A stretch of DNA of 64,000 nt from Folioceros fuciformis (lineage: Eukaryota > Anthocerotophyta > Anthocerotopsida > Anthocerotales): positions 341,821 to 405,820 of the forward strand of contig JBNGIO010006255.1 in NCBI GenBank assembly GCA_049999805.1, read 5' to 3'. The notes beneath the pieces are model-generated. The model was not told the DNA's origin. It was given only the letters and a program-made list of their open reading frames with translations, and did no database searches. Below, piece by piece: positions 23,393 to 35,374 of this stretch. Numbering within the stretch: position 1 is the stretch's first letter; each line of letters opens with the position of its first letter. The translations under genes and the position numbers were made by a program.

Positions 23393-25751
23393 TCAACTCC
23401 TTTTGGTTGGCGGCTTGAAACTGGCGGTACCGGTCACTTCCCTCCCGGTCACCAGCGAATTCACCTCGTACGTGCCTTCGTAGGTGTAAATGGGCTCCAG
23501 ATCGCAGAACGCCTGCAAGGGCCCAGCGTCACGATCCGATTAGGTGGGCAGGGGGAGCAGCATAGACAACAATCCTTGAACCTTCCAGAAGCATTCAAAT
23601 ACCTTGGCGACATGGAAGTCGGCAAGGATGCCATTCCCGCCCAGCAGCTCACGGCCTAGCGACACCGTTTCCCTGGCTCGGAGAGTGTTCCAGGCCTGAG
23701 GCAGTCCCACATCAGGGGACTCTCAAACAGGGAAAAACACACAGACGGGATTGCAGGCAGCAGGGCCACCCACCTTGGCCAGGCTAGCCTGCCCGGGAGT
23801 CATCTTCCCTTCCTCGTAGATCTTGCACAGACGCCAGCCCAGCAGCGTCATGGCCTGGATGTTGCCCAGCATGCGCACCAGCTTCTCCTGGGCTATCTGA
23901 AAGGATGCCAGAGGAGCTCCGAACTGTTTTCTCTCCTGCAGGTACCGGTGGCATACGTCGTACACACCCACACTCACTCCAATGGGCTGCCAAGCCACCA
24001 TAATGCGTGACACGGCAAGGACCTGCCACAAAAAACCTATCAGATTTTCTTCGGATGGGATGGACGTCAGGACGTGGGATGACGATGTGAGCACTGACTA
24101 TAGTACCTTGGCGGTGTCTTGAAATGCGTTGATTCCCGGGATGCGGTCGTGGTCTGGGACGAAGACACCCTTCAGCAGGATGTCCCCGTTCTGCACGATT
24201 CTTAATCCTATTTTGTTCTCGATCTTGGTGGCACGGTAGCCTGCTGTTCCCTTCTTCACAATGAATCTGCCAGGCATGATGAAGATGTCGGTGCTTGTGC
24301 TTCCAAGGAAGTGGAATGCGACAACATCGTTCTCAAGCCTGTGCATTGTCCCTACAGAGTTGTGGTCGCTCTCACCCGTTGATCTGGTTATTGGTAGTGT
24401 TTCGAGCAAAGACGACAGAGACGTCGGCAAAGGTGCTGTTTCCGATCCACCGCTTCTGCCCATTCAAGATCCAGCCTCCTATCACCTAAAGCAGTGAAAA
24501 GATGTAAATCGGTGAAGAGGGAGCAGATGAGGACATGGGGACGGCTATCACGTGGTTTGTTGTCTACCTTGGTTGCTGTAGTGCTGAGAGAGCTGGCATC
24601 ACTCCCGTAGTCAGGCTCCGTCAAAGCCTGCAAGAGAAGCACAAGAGGGGTTCACATGCGCAGGGAAGGAGGTTTGTGCTCCAAGAAAGAGGGGCCTCGT
24701 ACCCAGCACCCGATCTCTTCCAACCGTGCCATTGCTGGCAGATACTTTTGTTTCTGCTCCTCGCTTCCCAGCATCCCTGAAAGAGCCAAGACTTAGATTT
24801 CTTCCTTCCAAAGAACTGGTTTTGAAACAGGTGACGACTCTGATGACCGTACCTATAGTCAGCATGGCCAAGCATGTGTGCACCATGAGAAACGTCGAGC
24901 AGCTGGCATCAACTCTCGCCATCTCCATTACGACAACTGCACTTGCTACCACCGACAGGCCTGGACATCCATAGCCCTGAGTGGAAACAGGAGACCGTGC
25001 TGCTTAGTGCATGCTGTATCATGTGCATCACTTTGTCCACCAAGAAAGCCTGCTTGGTACACACCTGAATCGTTCCTCCAGCGACCTTGAGGGCAGCCAG
25101 TTTGGGGACGACCTCGAATGGAAACTCCGCCCGCTCCCAATACTGACAAGGGGAGAGCACCAGTTGAATGTTGAACAGTAGGAACGGACACTGCCACAAT
25201 TGTGGAAATGAACACGTACAAGGTGTGCGTGTATTGCAAACACCCGTGAGAAACAGAGCTTACCCCAGCCATGATTGGAGCTACGTCCTTCTCCATCACA
25301 GCCCTTACTCGTTTCCTCAGATCCTGTTCTTCCGGGGTCAGGAGGTCATCAAACGAAAAGTAATCCGCCGCTGCACAGTGGCGGTGAGGCATGAGCAAGG
25401 ATCCCACAAAGCTGTCACCAACGAGCTTTTGCAGGACATCAAATTCTTTACCCAAAGGAGGAAACTTGGATGCCGAAGTTGCCTGTGGGAATGCTAAGGC
25501 AACATCCAAGCCAGGCTGGCCGATGCTCAATGTTTGGTGCAATTGCAAACCAGAACCTGCAAAGATTGGAAACACCCGTCACATGTCCTTACCCTTCCAC
25601 AGACCCACATGCCACGCAACATATGCCACCTAAACAGCAGCGCTATCCATGCAACCCCGGCCTCACCCTGCTCAGACGGAGCTGCCTCTGGCTGCAGATG
25701 CTTGCCAATCCTAGCCAGCCGCTCCAAGCCCTTCACGTAATCGGACACCAT
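23393..25751 (-). CDS. ACX4: Short-chain acyl-CoA oxidase, ACX4 type
   Basis: Twelve exons: 25751-25667, 25556-25452, 25370-25264, 25142-25065, 24976-24853, 24776-24703, 24627-24568, 24485-24376, 24266-24107, 24022-23774, 23695-23603, 23512-23393. They give 454 residues. ACX4 is a peroxisomal flavoenzyme that oxidises short-chain acyl-CoA to trans-2-enoyl-CoA and makes H2O2; it is related to glutaryl-CoA dehydrogenases. Visible features: [60 protein letters not shown] (flavin region), [41 protein letters not shown], and the catalytic-Glu region [24 protein letters not shown] (YEGT). The protein ends PPTKRS, so the SRL-type PTS1 of Arabidopsis ACX4 is not encoded in this reading (see findings). 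The N-terminus carries about 28 extra residues from exon 1. Confidence 0.93.
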
Positions 25752-26464
25752 TTTCCCTTCCGCAACCCTGAATCTTCAGAGCGAGTCCCTTGCCTTAAGG
25801 CAACCCACAATCCGTCAGCGACAACAGGACACAGCTCAAAATCCCCCCCAGCACACCCGATGCAGTACGCGCAGATCCACTCTCCGAAAGGAAACACTGA
25901 GCAATCCTCCGGCTCAACCACCGCCTACAATCATGGTCAAGAACACCTCAATTCAGCCCACCTGAAACCAAACGACCAATTGCGATGCCTTCTTCGAAGG
26001 TGTGCCCTTGTCGAAAGAGGATGGCGCGACAAGTAAGGAACTCACTCAACAGATAGGACACCTCAGCAACTATGTAGAGAGAGGTGTGTATGTTGTTATT
26101 TTTAATTATTTAAAAAGCTCAGTCTCCTCCAAAGATAGAGAACAACCCTGAAGGCTATAAAGATACTTAGCCCCCTCTACCTCAATCATTAGAACTCGTT
26201 GCTCCCAAAATGTCCAGATGTGGAATAATAATAAAATTATTATTTTACATTAAAGTGTTGAAGAAGTTACTTGATTATTGTTGTTTTAAAAACATGTTGT
26301 GATCCGCGTCTGTTGTTATTCTAAAAATATATTATTGCTATACAAACTGAGTCAATCAATGCAGTTTGCAAAGCAATAGATATGTTATCAAAAGGAAACC
26401 ACCACACAAAAAGAGGAAGAGCCTCATTTATATTAATGCAATAGACCTTTGCACACATTTTTAT

Positions 26465-26815
26465 TTATGGTTTAGGGTAAACCCTAAACCCTAAATGGAG
26501 AAGGGGAAGGGTTTAGCTATGGAGACTTTGCAATGGGTTTATGGTTTAGGGTTTAAAGTTTAGGGTAAACCCTAAACCCTAAATGGAGAAGGGGAAGGGT
26601 TTAGCAATCGAGACTTTGTAATGGATTTATGGTTTAGGGTTTAAAGTTTAGGGTAAACCCTAAACCCTAAATGGAGAAGGGAAAGGGTTTAGCAATCGAG
26701 ACTTTGCAGTGGGTTTAGGGTTTACCCTAAACCCTATATGGAGAAGGGGAAGGGTTTAGCAATCGAGACTTTGCAGTGGGTTTAGGGTTTAGGTTAAACC
26801 CTAAACCCTTACGAA
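26465..26815. repeat. Telomere-motif tandem array
   Basis: Four degenerate units of roughly 70-95 bp. Each contains the plant telomeric heptamer in both orientations (TTTAGGG joined to AAACCCTAAACCCTAAA, giving a near-palindrome), followed by a constant purine-rich spacer (ATGGAGAAGGGGAAGGG) and GACTTTGCAATGGG. It is an interstitial telomere-like array, not a true telomere, because the heptamers are not in long head-to-tail runs. Confidence 0.85.
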
Positions 26816-26924
26816 GTCCCTGCTATTGCACCATGGTCAAAAACCAAAGAGGATGGAAATATGCCATCTTGCAAAGGAGAATCACGCAACCATCTGTTGC
26901 TCATCCAAAGGATACTCGCAAATT

Positions 26925-27365
26925 AGATCCTAGTGTTATCCATAATAATCACATCGGTGACACAAACTTGTTCCCCTTCTCCATTGCTCATCCAAAGATG
27001 TTCACAAATTACATCCTAGTTATGCTCACTTGTTCCCCTTCTCCATTGCTCATCTGAAGATGCTCACAAATTAGATTTCTAGTGTCATCCATAACAATAA
27101 CATCAGCGACACAAACTTGTACCCCTCGTCTGCGTCTGCGGCTCACCCAAACAATGCTCACGAATTACATCCTAATTATACTTGTAAATTAGATATCTAA
27201 TATCATCTGTGACAATCACATGAGGGACACAAACTTGTTCCCCTCGGTTGCTCATCCAAAGATGCTCACAAATTACATCCTAATTATGCTCGCAAATTGG
27301 ATCTCTAATATCATCCATCACAATCACATCAGCTAAACAAACTTATTCCCCTCGTACAAAAATCA
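26925..27365. repeat. AT-rich tandem repeat block
   Basis: Several degenerate copies of a unit of about 90-110 bp. They are recognisable by recurring ATGCTCACAAATTACATCC, TCATCCATAACAAT and ACACAAACTTGTTCCCC. It directly follows the telomere-motif array. Non-coding. Confidence 0.75.
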
Positions 27366-27920
27366 GCTCGCAAAATATCGCAAGTGTATACACGGTCTAT
27401 CTCCTCCATCCCGGGTTGATCCACATCGAATCAGTGACAACCAACTTCCTTTGTCACACTTTCAGCGACAGCGGATCAGTGACAGCCAATTTCGTTGTTA
27501 CACGTTTAGCGAAACACATCCCCGTCGGCCCGCTAGGCCGGGTTCATGGAACTGAATTCGCCCGGGATGATCCACAGCCCTAACGCCGGGAGAGGTTTTG
27601 GCGGGAAACGGGAGTGACACGCGGGTACGTTCTGTTTGATACGTGCCCTGCTGTGCGTACGCGAATCATGCGCAAGCAAGCGAATCCGCGGGCGAAGGCG
27701 CAAGGATGTGCATGCATGCTTGGAGGGAGGGGTGTGTTCCGTGCCCTCTGTGAGCTGTGGTGAAGCTCTGTCGGAAATGCATGAGAGGGGTGTCAGGAGC
27801 GGAATGTGGGGAAGCCACGGGGTTCTGCCACGGCTTCCTTGACAATTGTCTGCGGCCTTCCAGCTCGAGCCTTGCTCCCCTGCTGGGTCTCCGATTCCGG
27901 TGACTAATCAAGCGCTGGAA

Positions 27921-30900
27921 ATGGGAAAGCAGAGGAGCATTCAGTCCTTCTTTACGTTGAAGCATGCGGGAGCGGGGAGTGCCGCAGCGAAGCGGCCACG
28001 CGTAGATGAGGACGAGCCTGAAGGCGGCAGAGAGTTCAAGGCCGCATTGTTGGACTCGGGAAATGTAGAGAACGCACAGGCCATGTCTGTTGTCGCTGCT
28101 CCCGGCGAGAACGTCTCGCTTGGGGATGTCCAGCCTGCTGCCACTTGCACCGGTCGGAGGACGGGGAGGCGCGTCTCGGCCTTGCGGGCAGCTGCATGCC
28201 TGGCACAGATAGATGTTGAAGTTGTCCCTAATTGTTCCACACTTGGTGAAGGGCTGTCCAGTAGTGTCAGTGCACGTGATGGGGCTCCGCAGCTGAGAAT
28301 GGGAATTCAAGGCGTGGATGCGGAAACTATGTCTCCTAAACGGAGGAAGATTGTTGAAGCATCGCAGAAGCCAGGATTGCCGCCGGTGCCAAAGGTTCCG
28401 CGTTTTTTGGGTTTCGTTTGCAGTCGCTGGCAAGGCGTCATGTCCCCCTCGGCATTCGGCGTTATGCTCAAACTCCACCTTGTATCGTTTGCCAGGAATC
28501 CCCTCCCGCGAGTAGTTGCGGCGAAGCCCGTCGTAATGTGCTTCCCTCGTGTTCAGGTATGAATGCTTGTGTTTTTGTCCAGTATTAGGTGTGTCCATCG
28601 ACCCTCAAGTCAGTTTCTGTGAGTCAAGCGGTTTCCCCTCATGTTTCTCTTTCGACTGGGTGCAGAGAAGGTTCCTCGTGCGGAGCTTTCTGTAAGCCTT
28701 CAGGGTGATATTGCTGACCGGTTCGCTGGCCGTGAAGTGGAGAAGTTTCAGTTCCTTGGGAAGTAAGATCTAGACACTGAAGAGTGTATGAAAGCATTTT
28801 GTTGCAATCTTCCCGCTTCCGCACCTGATTGCGACCATCTCATGTCAGTTCTAGGCGGGATGCCGCTGGGAGGAAACCCGATCATCCGGCCTATGATCCC
28901 AGGACTCTACTGCTACCTCCTCAATTTCTCAAAGGGCTTCCTGCTGGTCAGGTAAATCTGGATTGCTACGTAGAAATTGAAATCTTGACGGCTCAGCCTG
29001 CATTTCTATACGTGAAGTTGCTGCTGCTAAACTGCATGTGCCTTTCAGCGCCAATGGTGGGAGATCAAGAGCATGCACATGGACAAGGTGCTTCTATTCA
29101 AGGTATCCTTCGTGGGAATGATCAGCATGCGATTTCGTCAAACTCTACCGTATTCCATTGCATGTATCTCCAGTCCTGGTGTGAAAGTGATGCGAATGTT
29201 CCCTCCTCCGTGACTTCTGTGATACAACTGTCACAGATGGGAAAATTTTATGAAATGTTTGAGGTTGACGCTCACATCGGAGCACAAGAACTTGATTTAC
29301 AATACATGAAGGTCTGCAGTCAAATCATTTTTCCAATCCTTATGGCATACACGTATCCTCCTTGCGTTGGTAGGATTGTTGGTGACAGTAAGTCCTCTCC
29401 AGAGGGATGATCTCACTGTTGTTGCTGACATGATTCATTCAGGGAGAACAACCCCATTGTGGTTTCCCAGAGAGGAATTACTTGGAGAATGTGACGAAAC
29501 TGGCACAGAAGGTGTGGTTTGGTTTTTGACCAATTGGCCTGTTTACTTCACCTGCTTAAACCTTTCTATATGATTTCTGCGTGGTGGTGTCTCTGGGTGT
29601 AGCTTTACCTTCATCGTTTTGTTGGCATGAATTGTAGGGCTACCGTGTTGTAGTTGTCGAACAAACAGAAACACCCGATCAGTTGGAACAGCGTAGGAAG
29701 GTGACAGGTGCTAAAGATAAGGTATGTGGGCCAAGTGTAGCATGTCACTTGTACCTGATCCTGCTTCAATTTGTGTTTCACCTCCTAAGCACCCATTTGG
29801 GATCTGGAACTGACCTGTACGCCGAGGTGTAACTTGGGATATCCCAGATTCGTGTGTTTCGTCTAGGTCTCCTCTTGAGACCCTGCAATAGACATCTTGG
29901 TGATCTCATGGAACTGAGCCAATGGTGTAGGTTGTTCGGCGAGAAATATGTGCCATAATCACCAAAGGAACCATGACAGAATCGTCAACTGTGTTGGAGA
30001 CATCTTATCTCATGAGTATCACGGAAAGCTCCTTAGAGTCTAACAATTCCAACATTGGAGTTTGTGTTGTGGACACTGCAACTGGTCGATTCCTGCTTGG
30101 CCAGGCAAGACTGTGACTCATCTCTATCATTTCCCCTGTTCACTGATCTTTTTGTGCATACCATTCATCACCTAATGCTTTGCGTGATAACAGTTTGCAG
30201 ACGATGAGACAAGGACACAGCTGAAATCACTTCTTGCAGACTTAAGGCCTGTTGAGCTGGTTAAACCTCATGGATTGCTTTCTGAAGCAACTGAGAGAGC
30301 TCTACGTGACCACACACGGAAACCTCTTATAAGTCTGTTGGTGCCCGGAACTGAGTTCTGGGATGCCAAGACGTGTGTACATAATCTAGTCTCAAAGTAT
30401 TCAGACATCTGGCAATCTAGGAAGGGAAACTGTGGTTCACCTAACATAGCTAGTGAAAATCTCCCAAGGAAGTATGCAGACATTGGCGTTTGTACAGACA
30501 GTCTGCAAGCTTTGCCCGATGTGCTGCTCCACCTGGTAACTTCTGGGACGGGTGGAGAAGCTGCTGTATCAGCTCTTGGGGGATGCTGCTTTTATTTGCA
30601 GCAGGCTCTGCTCGACAAGTATTTGTTAGCATCTGGACAGTTCAGTCTCCTTCCCTGTTCAGCGTTTAAAGGGTCTGGTATTGAGATGTCGGCACCTGAT
30701 ATGGCGCTTGATAGCGCTGCCCTAGACAGCCTTGAGCTCCTGGAGAACAGTTTAGACAGAGGCACATCAGGGTATGTTGTATGCCCATGTCATGTTTCAT
30801 AGAGATGGTTCTCCTGTGCCGCACTGGTCGGTTTTCTGCTGGGCATCTGTCATTGACCACGTTGTCTTCAGCAGGAGTTTGCTTGCCCTGTTGGACCACT

Positions 30901-33765
30901 GTGTGACATCCATGGGCCATAGGCTGCTGCGACAATGGCTGCTTCGGCCTCTAGTGGACGCTGTTTCAATCAAACAAAGACAGGTTGCCATTTCTGATCT
31001 GAAGGTAATAGAAATGACCATTATGTCGCTGGCCTTCTCAGGCTTGCTTAACATGGCCATGCCATCAGCTGAATAGCACTTGAGGGGTCTGGTCTCTATC
31101 TGATACGAACCTCCTGTCGCAGGGCCCTGCTACTGAGGGAGTGGCCCACTTCAGAGCTTCGTTGATTGGCTCACCTGACATGGAGAGATTGCTGGCACAG
31201 ATCAACCGAACCAGGTAAAGGGTGCTTCCACTGTGTGTTGTCTTTAGGCGGGTACCAGCTAGCTAGCGAGTATAATCACATTTGCAAGCTGGCAATCTGC
31301 AGATCTGTGCATGTAGTGAACTCCCAGAATGTGGTTGTGTACGAAGATAAATCCAAGAGGGAAGTACAAATGTTTACTAAGGCACTTCGTAGCTGCCAGA
31401 CAATAATTGAAGCTGTGCTATCCTTTCAAAGCTGCCTCCAGAGTCTGACTTCCTCGAGACTTGCGTATCTGCTAACGCCAGGTAAAATGCTGATGCTGCA
31501 TAGTTTTGAATTGCAGATTTCTGCTCCCATAAACCTGTCCTTGAAGCATAGATAAAACTGGTATGCAGGCGCAGGAATTCCGGATATGTCGTCAACCATC
31601 ACAGATTTCAAGGCAGCGTTTGATTGGGATGATGCGGACAAATCTGGACGTATCATGCCAAATGAAGGTGTGAATGAAGGTTTTGATGCTGCTAATTCAA
31701 GGATCTCTGATGTTGAGAAGGAATTTGGGAATTATCTGAAGGAGGTGTGCAAGAAGCTTGGGACATCGTCTGAGGTAAGCCAGTGCCAGCCTTGTAGGCA
31801 GTGCAAGTTAAAAAAGTTCAAATGTTGACGACCGACGTGGTAAGCATGGGCTAATGTCGTCTCTCCTCCGAATAGATATCATATACCACAGTGGGAAAGG
31901 AGTCCTACCAAATTGAAATTCCCGCTCATTTACATTTGAAAGTGCCGTCAACATTTGAGGTCAGGTCGTCCAGAAAGGTAAAAGCTACTCTTCTAGTGGT
32001 GTGTGGAAGCTGAGATATGTGTCTGCATGGGTTGCTAACAGCCTCTTCGCATTTGTTTTGATGGAAATGGAAATCAGGGGTTTCAACGGTACTGGACTCC
32101 CAGGATCAAGGAGCTACTAGTTGAACTTGCTGCTGCACGTGAGGAGCGTGAGGTAGCAATGAGTGGAATACTCGGAAGCCTAGTCAGTCAGTTCTTTGAG
32201 GCTCGTGATAAGTGGGAAGCCGTGCTGCAGGGAGTAGCAGGTATAGCCGTTTGTGATGCATTGAAGGTGACTAGTGTCAAGTCAAGGAACAGTCAGATTC
32301 TTAACTTTTGGACAGACATTGCATCCCATCTCGTCTGACTCATTTCTGTATCACTGAATGTCCGCAGAGCTGGATGCTCTAATAAGCCTCTCTGTCGCAA
32401 GCGACCACATGGAGAAACCTGTATGTACGCCAACTATTTTGTCAAGCAACGTCACCCCTGTATTCAAAGCACGAGGTTTGCGACATCCTACTCTGGGGGC
32501 TAATAAAACAGGATGTAGACCATTTGTACCAAATGATGTGGTCCTTGGGGGTGATAAGGCTATGTTTATGGTTCTCACTGGTCCTAATATGGGTGGAAAG
32601 TCAACTCTTCTCCGAGAAGTCTGTTTGACGGTTATAATGGCACAGGTAGCCTTCCTACTCTGGATCACGGGTATGTTATCAGTTGACAACCTGCCTGTCT
32701 TCCTGACGTTTACACTTTTCTGTGCAGGTGGGGGCAGATGTTCCAGCGAAGTCATTTGAACTTTCACCAGTTGACCAAATATTTGTCCGCATGGGTGCAT
32801 CCGATAACATCATGGCTGGGCAAAGCACTTTTCTCGTGGAGCTCCTGGAGACTGCCTCTATGCTGGTGACGATTTGTTTTCTCCTGTCCACGTTTTGTTC
32901 GACGAATTTTATGAATGACCTGAGCCATAGTTGCTCTGGTATGCGCAGAAAAGTGCAACAAGGAATTCCTTGGTTGCATTGGATGAAGTAGGCCGTGGCA
33001 CCTCAACTGCTGATGGTCAAGCTATTGCGTAAGTGGCTACCTGCGTGTTATTTATCTTGCCTCTCTGCTTGTGCGTTTTCGTTCCCCTCATTTTAAATGT
33101 TGTTGGCTGCCGGTAACTTGGTTGATTCTTTTTCAGGCACGCAGTGTTGCAACACCTAGCACATGGAACAGGCTGCAGAGGCATGTTTTCGACTCATTAT
33201 CATCGGCTTGCGTTCGACCATGCCAACGACCCTATGGTAAGTTGGATATAAGGACGTTGTGGTCGTCATTTTCATCCCGATCTGCATTACAAGCGTGGTG
33301 CGCCTGTCTGCAAACAGGTCGGCCTGTATCATATGGCTTGTAAAGTTGGAACCGACATTGGTGGACCGGAGGAGGTGACGTTTCTCTATAAGCTCGCCGC
33401 GGGGGCTTGTCCTCGAAGCTACGGCGTGAATGTCGCAAGGCTGGCAGGTAACATGCGTCGCGAATATACCTGGCCTTGCATCCAAGTATCCACACTTTGC
33501 CTAGCATCCCACTACTCACGACTCAATCATTGCAGGACTACCGGCAAGCGTTCTGAGCCGAGCAAGTACTTGCTCGACTGAAGCGGAGAATGAAGGTGCA
33601 GATGACGTGCCTGATATCGTGCAACACATGACTGTCGGCGATTGTCTATGGAGGGAATTATTAGCCATCCTACAGCAAGTATCACATGGATCGTTGAGCT
33701 TTGAGAGGACTTTACACCTGTGGGAGCGGGCGCGGACGATGGAATTCAGGGCAGTAGTAGACTAG
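27921..33765 (+). CDS. MSH6: DNA mismatch repair protein MSH6
   Basis: About 21 exons, 1230 residues: 27921-28556, 28668-28762, 28855-28951, 29049-29102, 29237-29311, 29443-29511, 29638-29721, 29931-30104, 30194-30771, 30872-31004, 31123-31214, 31303-31481, 31569-31774, 31876-31977, 32078-32240, 32368-32645, 32728-32865, 32949-33028, 33137-33236, 33318-33447, 33536-33765. MSH6 pairs with MSH2 (MutS-alpha) to bind base mismatches. The N-terminus carries a PCNA-binding PIP box (QRSIQSFF). The mismatch-contact motif is GKFYEMFE (Phe-X-Glu). [14 protein letters not shown] and [14 protein letters not shown] separate it from MSH7. The C-terminal ATPase has Walker [14 protein letters not shown], the ST/N region [10 protein letters not shown], Walker [12 protein letters not shown] and STHYH. 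The exon 1 to 2 junction is the least certain. Intron 30105-30193 begins GC. No Tudor domain is seen. Confidence 0.95.
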
Positions 33766-34271
33766 AATTTATTTTTTGAAGAGGCCCGTACTCATGCTCA
33801 TTTCGTTTTCACTGTCGGCAACCAGTCAGTGTGTGTACGTACTCAGATACTCACGGACGTGCGGCAACTGTCTGGACGCGCAGAAGTGAGAGGTATTGAG
33901 AGTTGGTAAGGGGTGTGTGCATTCCACTCAAGTGTAGCTCAGCTACTTGCAGCCAACAACCCTCTGTCAACGAAGTACAAGCTTTACTACAGAGTGACAG
34001 TGGGAAATCCACGCATGGTACAAGTAAGCCGATTTACATTGTATACGACGGACAGCAATCAAGTACGTGCACTGGGCCTGCGAAACTCCCCTGCCCAGCC
34101 TCGCCATTTCTCCCCTCCCCTCCCCTCCCCTCCCCATAATGCAGGAGCTGCAGGACGTTGTTGATGAAACGTTACATCCCCGACAGCAAAAGGCATGACA
34201 GGAGGGCACGGAGTGCAGAACGGATGAAGCTCCCTTACCGGTGTCACATGAGGAGCGTGTGAAGGCCCCAC
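33766..34271. other. 3' flank of MSH6; no gene recognised
   Basis: It contains a short CCCCT microsatellite at about 34113-34135. The overlapping open frames look like shadows of low-complexity DNA. Confidence 0.4.
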
Positions 34272-34388
34272 TCACTTGCCATGGTGGGGATGGTGCGGGG
34301 GATGAGGCTCCGGGTGAGGATGAGGCTTGGGGTGCGGCTCCGGATGGGGGTGATTGTACATCACCAGCGACAAGCTTGCGGACGCCAT
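34272..34388 (-). CDS. Small His/Pro-rich ORF A
   Basis: An ATG frame of 38 residues. A short hydrophobic start (MASASLSLVMY) is followed by alternating His-Pro with Glu and Lys, ending HPHHGK. A TATAAAG element lies about 105-110 bp upstream on the same strand (34493-34499), which makes an expressed transcript plausible. The final codons overlap a good donor site (AAGTGAGT), so the frame might continue into another exon. It resembles ORF B (35375-35641) in composition and terminus. No function can be assigned; His-rich peptides of this kind often bind metals, but that is inference. Low-complexity DNA is the alternative. Confidence 0.35.
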   Translation of the reverse strand: MASASLSLVMYNHPHPEPHPKPHPHPEPHPPHHPHHGK

Positions 34389-35374
34389 TGAGTGAAGCAC
34401 AGTGCTCTGCTCACTACAAGAGAAGCTAGAACACAACAAAGCTGCGAGGAGGCGCAAGATGAAACTGACAAGCGAGGTAGCAAGATCTTGCGCTTTATAG
34501 CCGGTGCCTGCGCCGGTATAGGTGCCGGTGACGGTGCCCCTGCACCTGCCCCTAACCCTGGTCCCCTGCCCTGCCCTGCCGCGTCGTCAAAGATCTGGAG
34601 GCATCTTTGGAGGATTGATGAATGGGCAGCGTGGGTGGCTCTCGCACCAAGGGAGCAGACGTGCGTCTTTGTGGCTGCCTTTCCACCTACTCGCCATTGG
34701 ATGGGCTGCGACCTCGAGGCCCACCAGCAAAACACGACGGAAAGCAGGATTGTTTGTGTGGTGTCTCGGGCCTCGTCTCTGTCTCCTGGAGATTCTACAC
34801 CATACACATCCATTCGTACACAGGGACATTCATGTGTGCGTCATCGCAAGATGACAGACACGATTATCGCCGTTGTCGGCAAACCGTCCTTTGCTTTCAT
34901 TAAGCTGTTTCCCTCCCATACACGGGATCCGTGCCCCGGCCACTTGCCGGTTGCCGGGAAGCCCGTGACCATTTCGCCGCTTCCGTCGGTGGCCCAGACA
35001 CTGCCACTGCCCCAGGTGCTCTGAATATAACCACCCACCGCAACCCCGCATCCTCCTGCAGGGCCCCACCTACAATGGCATATCCCACCATCTACTTCCA
35101 GTCTGGTTACCCTGGGGGGCCTGGTCCTTAACGTAACTTAACGTGAAGTGTGGAGTAACCCGTCACACGGTCCCTGATGACTAGTTTCCCACCCGGACAC
35201 GCAACGTAGGCAGTAGGGACACGCGTCACCGGCTTAGTCAGTACATACTGTCATTGTACGCGCCAGCTCGCGGCCATCAATCTTCACCTTCGCTGCCATC
35301 CGACTCACGACGCAGTCATTGTGACTCCTGTAGATTGTGAGCTCTCGCGCCTCCTGTTCCCGCCTTCTTCAACA
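34389..35374. other. No recognisable gene apart from the ORF A promoter
   Basis: Unique, moderately GC-rich DNA between the divergent ORFs A (-) and B (+). It would hold both promoters if these ORFs are real. The open frames crossing it (for example 34392-35024 +) show no family similarity. Confidence 0.35.
34493..34499 (-). promoter_or_regulatory. TATA-like element (TATAAAG) for ORF A
   Basis: TATAAAG on the minus strand, 105-110 bp upstream of the ORF A ATG. The spacing fits a promoter with a short leader. Confidence 0.35.

Larger units (their letters stand above)
25752..27920. other. Intergenic region with AT-rich and tandem-repeat DNA
   Basis: It lies between the divergent ACX4 (-) and MSH6 (+) genes. 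About 26100-26460 is AT-rich without a coding frame, followed by two tandem-repeat blocks listed separately. The last ~400 bp are GC-rich and unique, and should hold the MSH6 promoter and leader. No gene seen. Confidence 0.5.

Noticed and set aside
26465-26815. Chromosome end (true telomere)
   Set aside because: Heptamers occur in both orientations in short runs with spacers, and normal genes continue on both sides.
27921-33765. MSH7 rather than MSH6
   Set aside because: The [14 protein letters not shown] segment and the [14 protein letters not shown] block with intact middle domains are MSH6 features. MSH7 differs in both.
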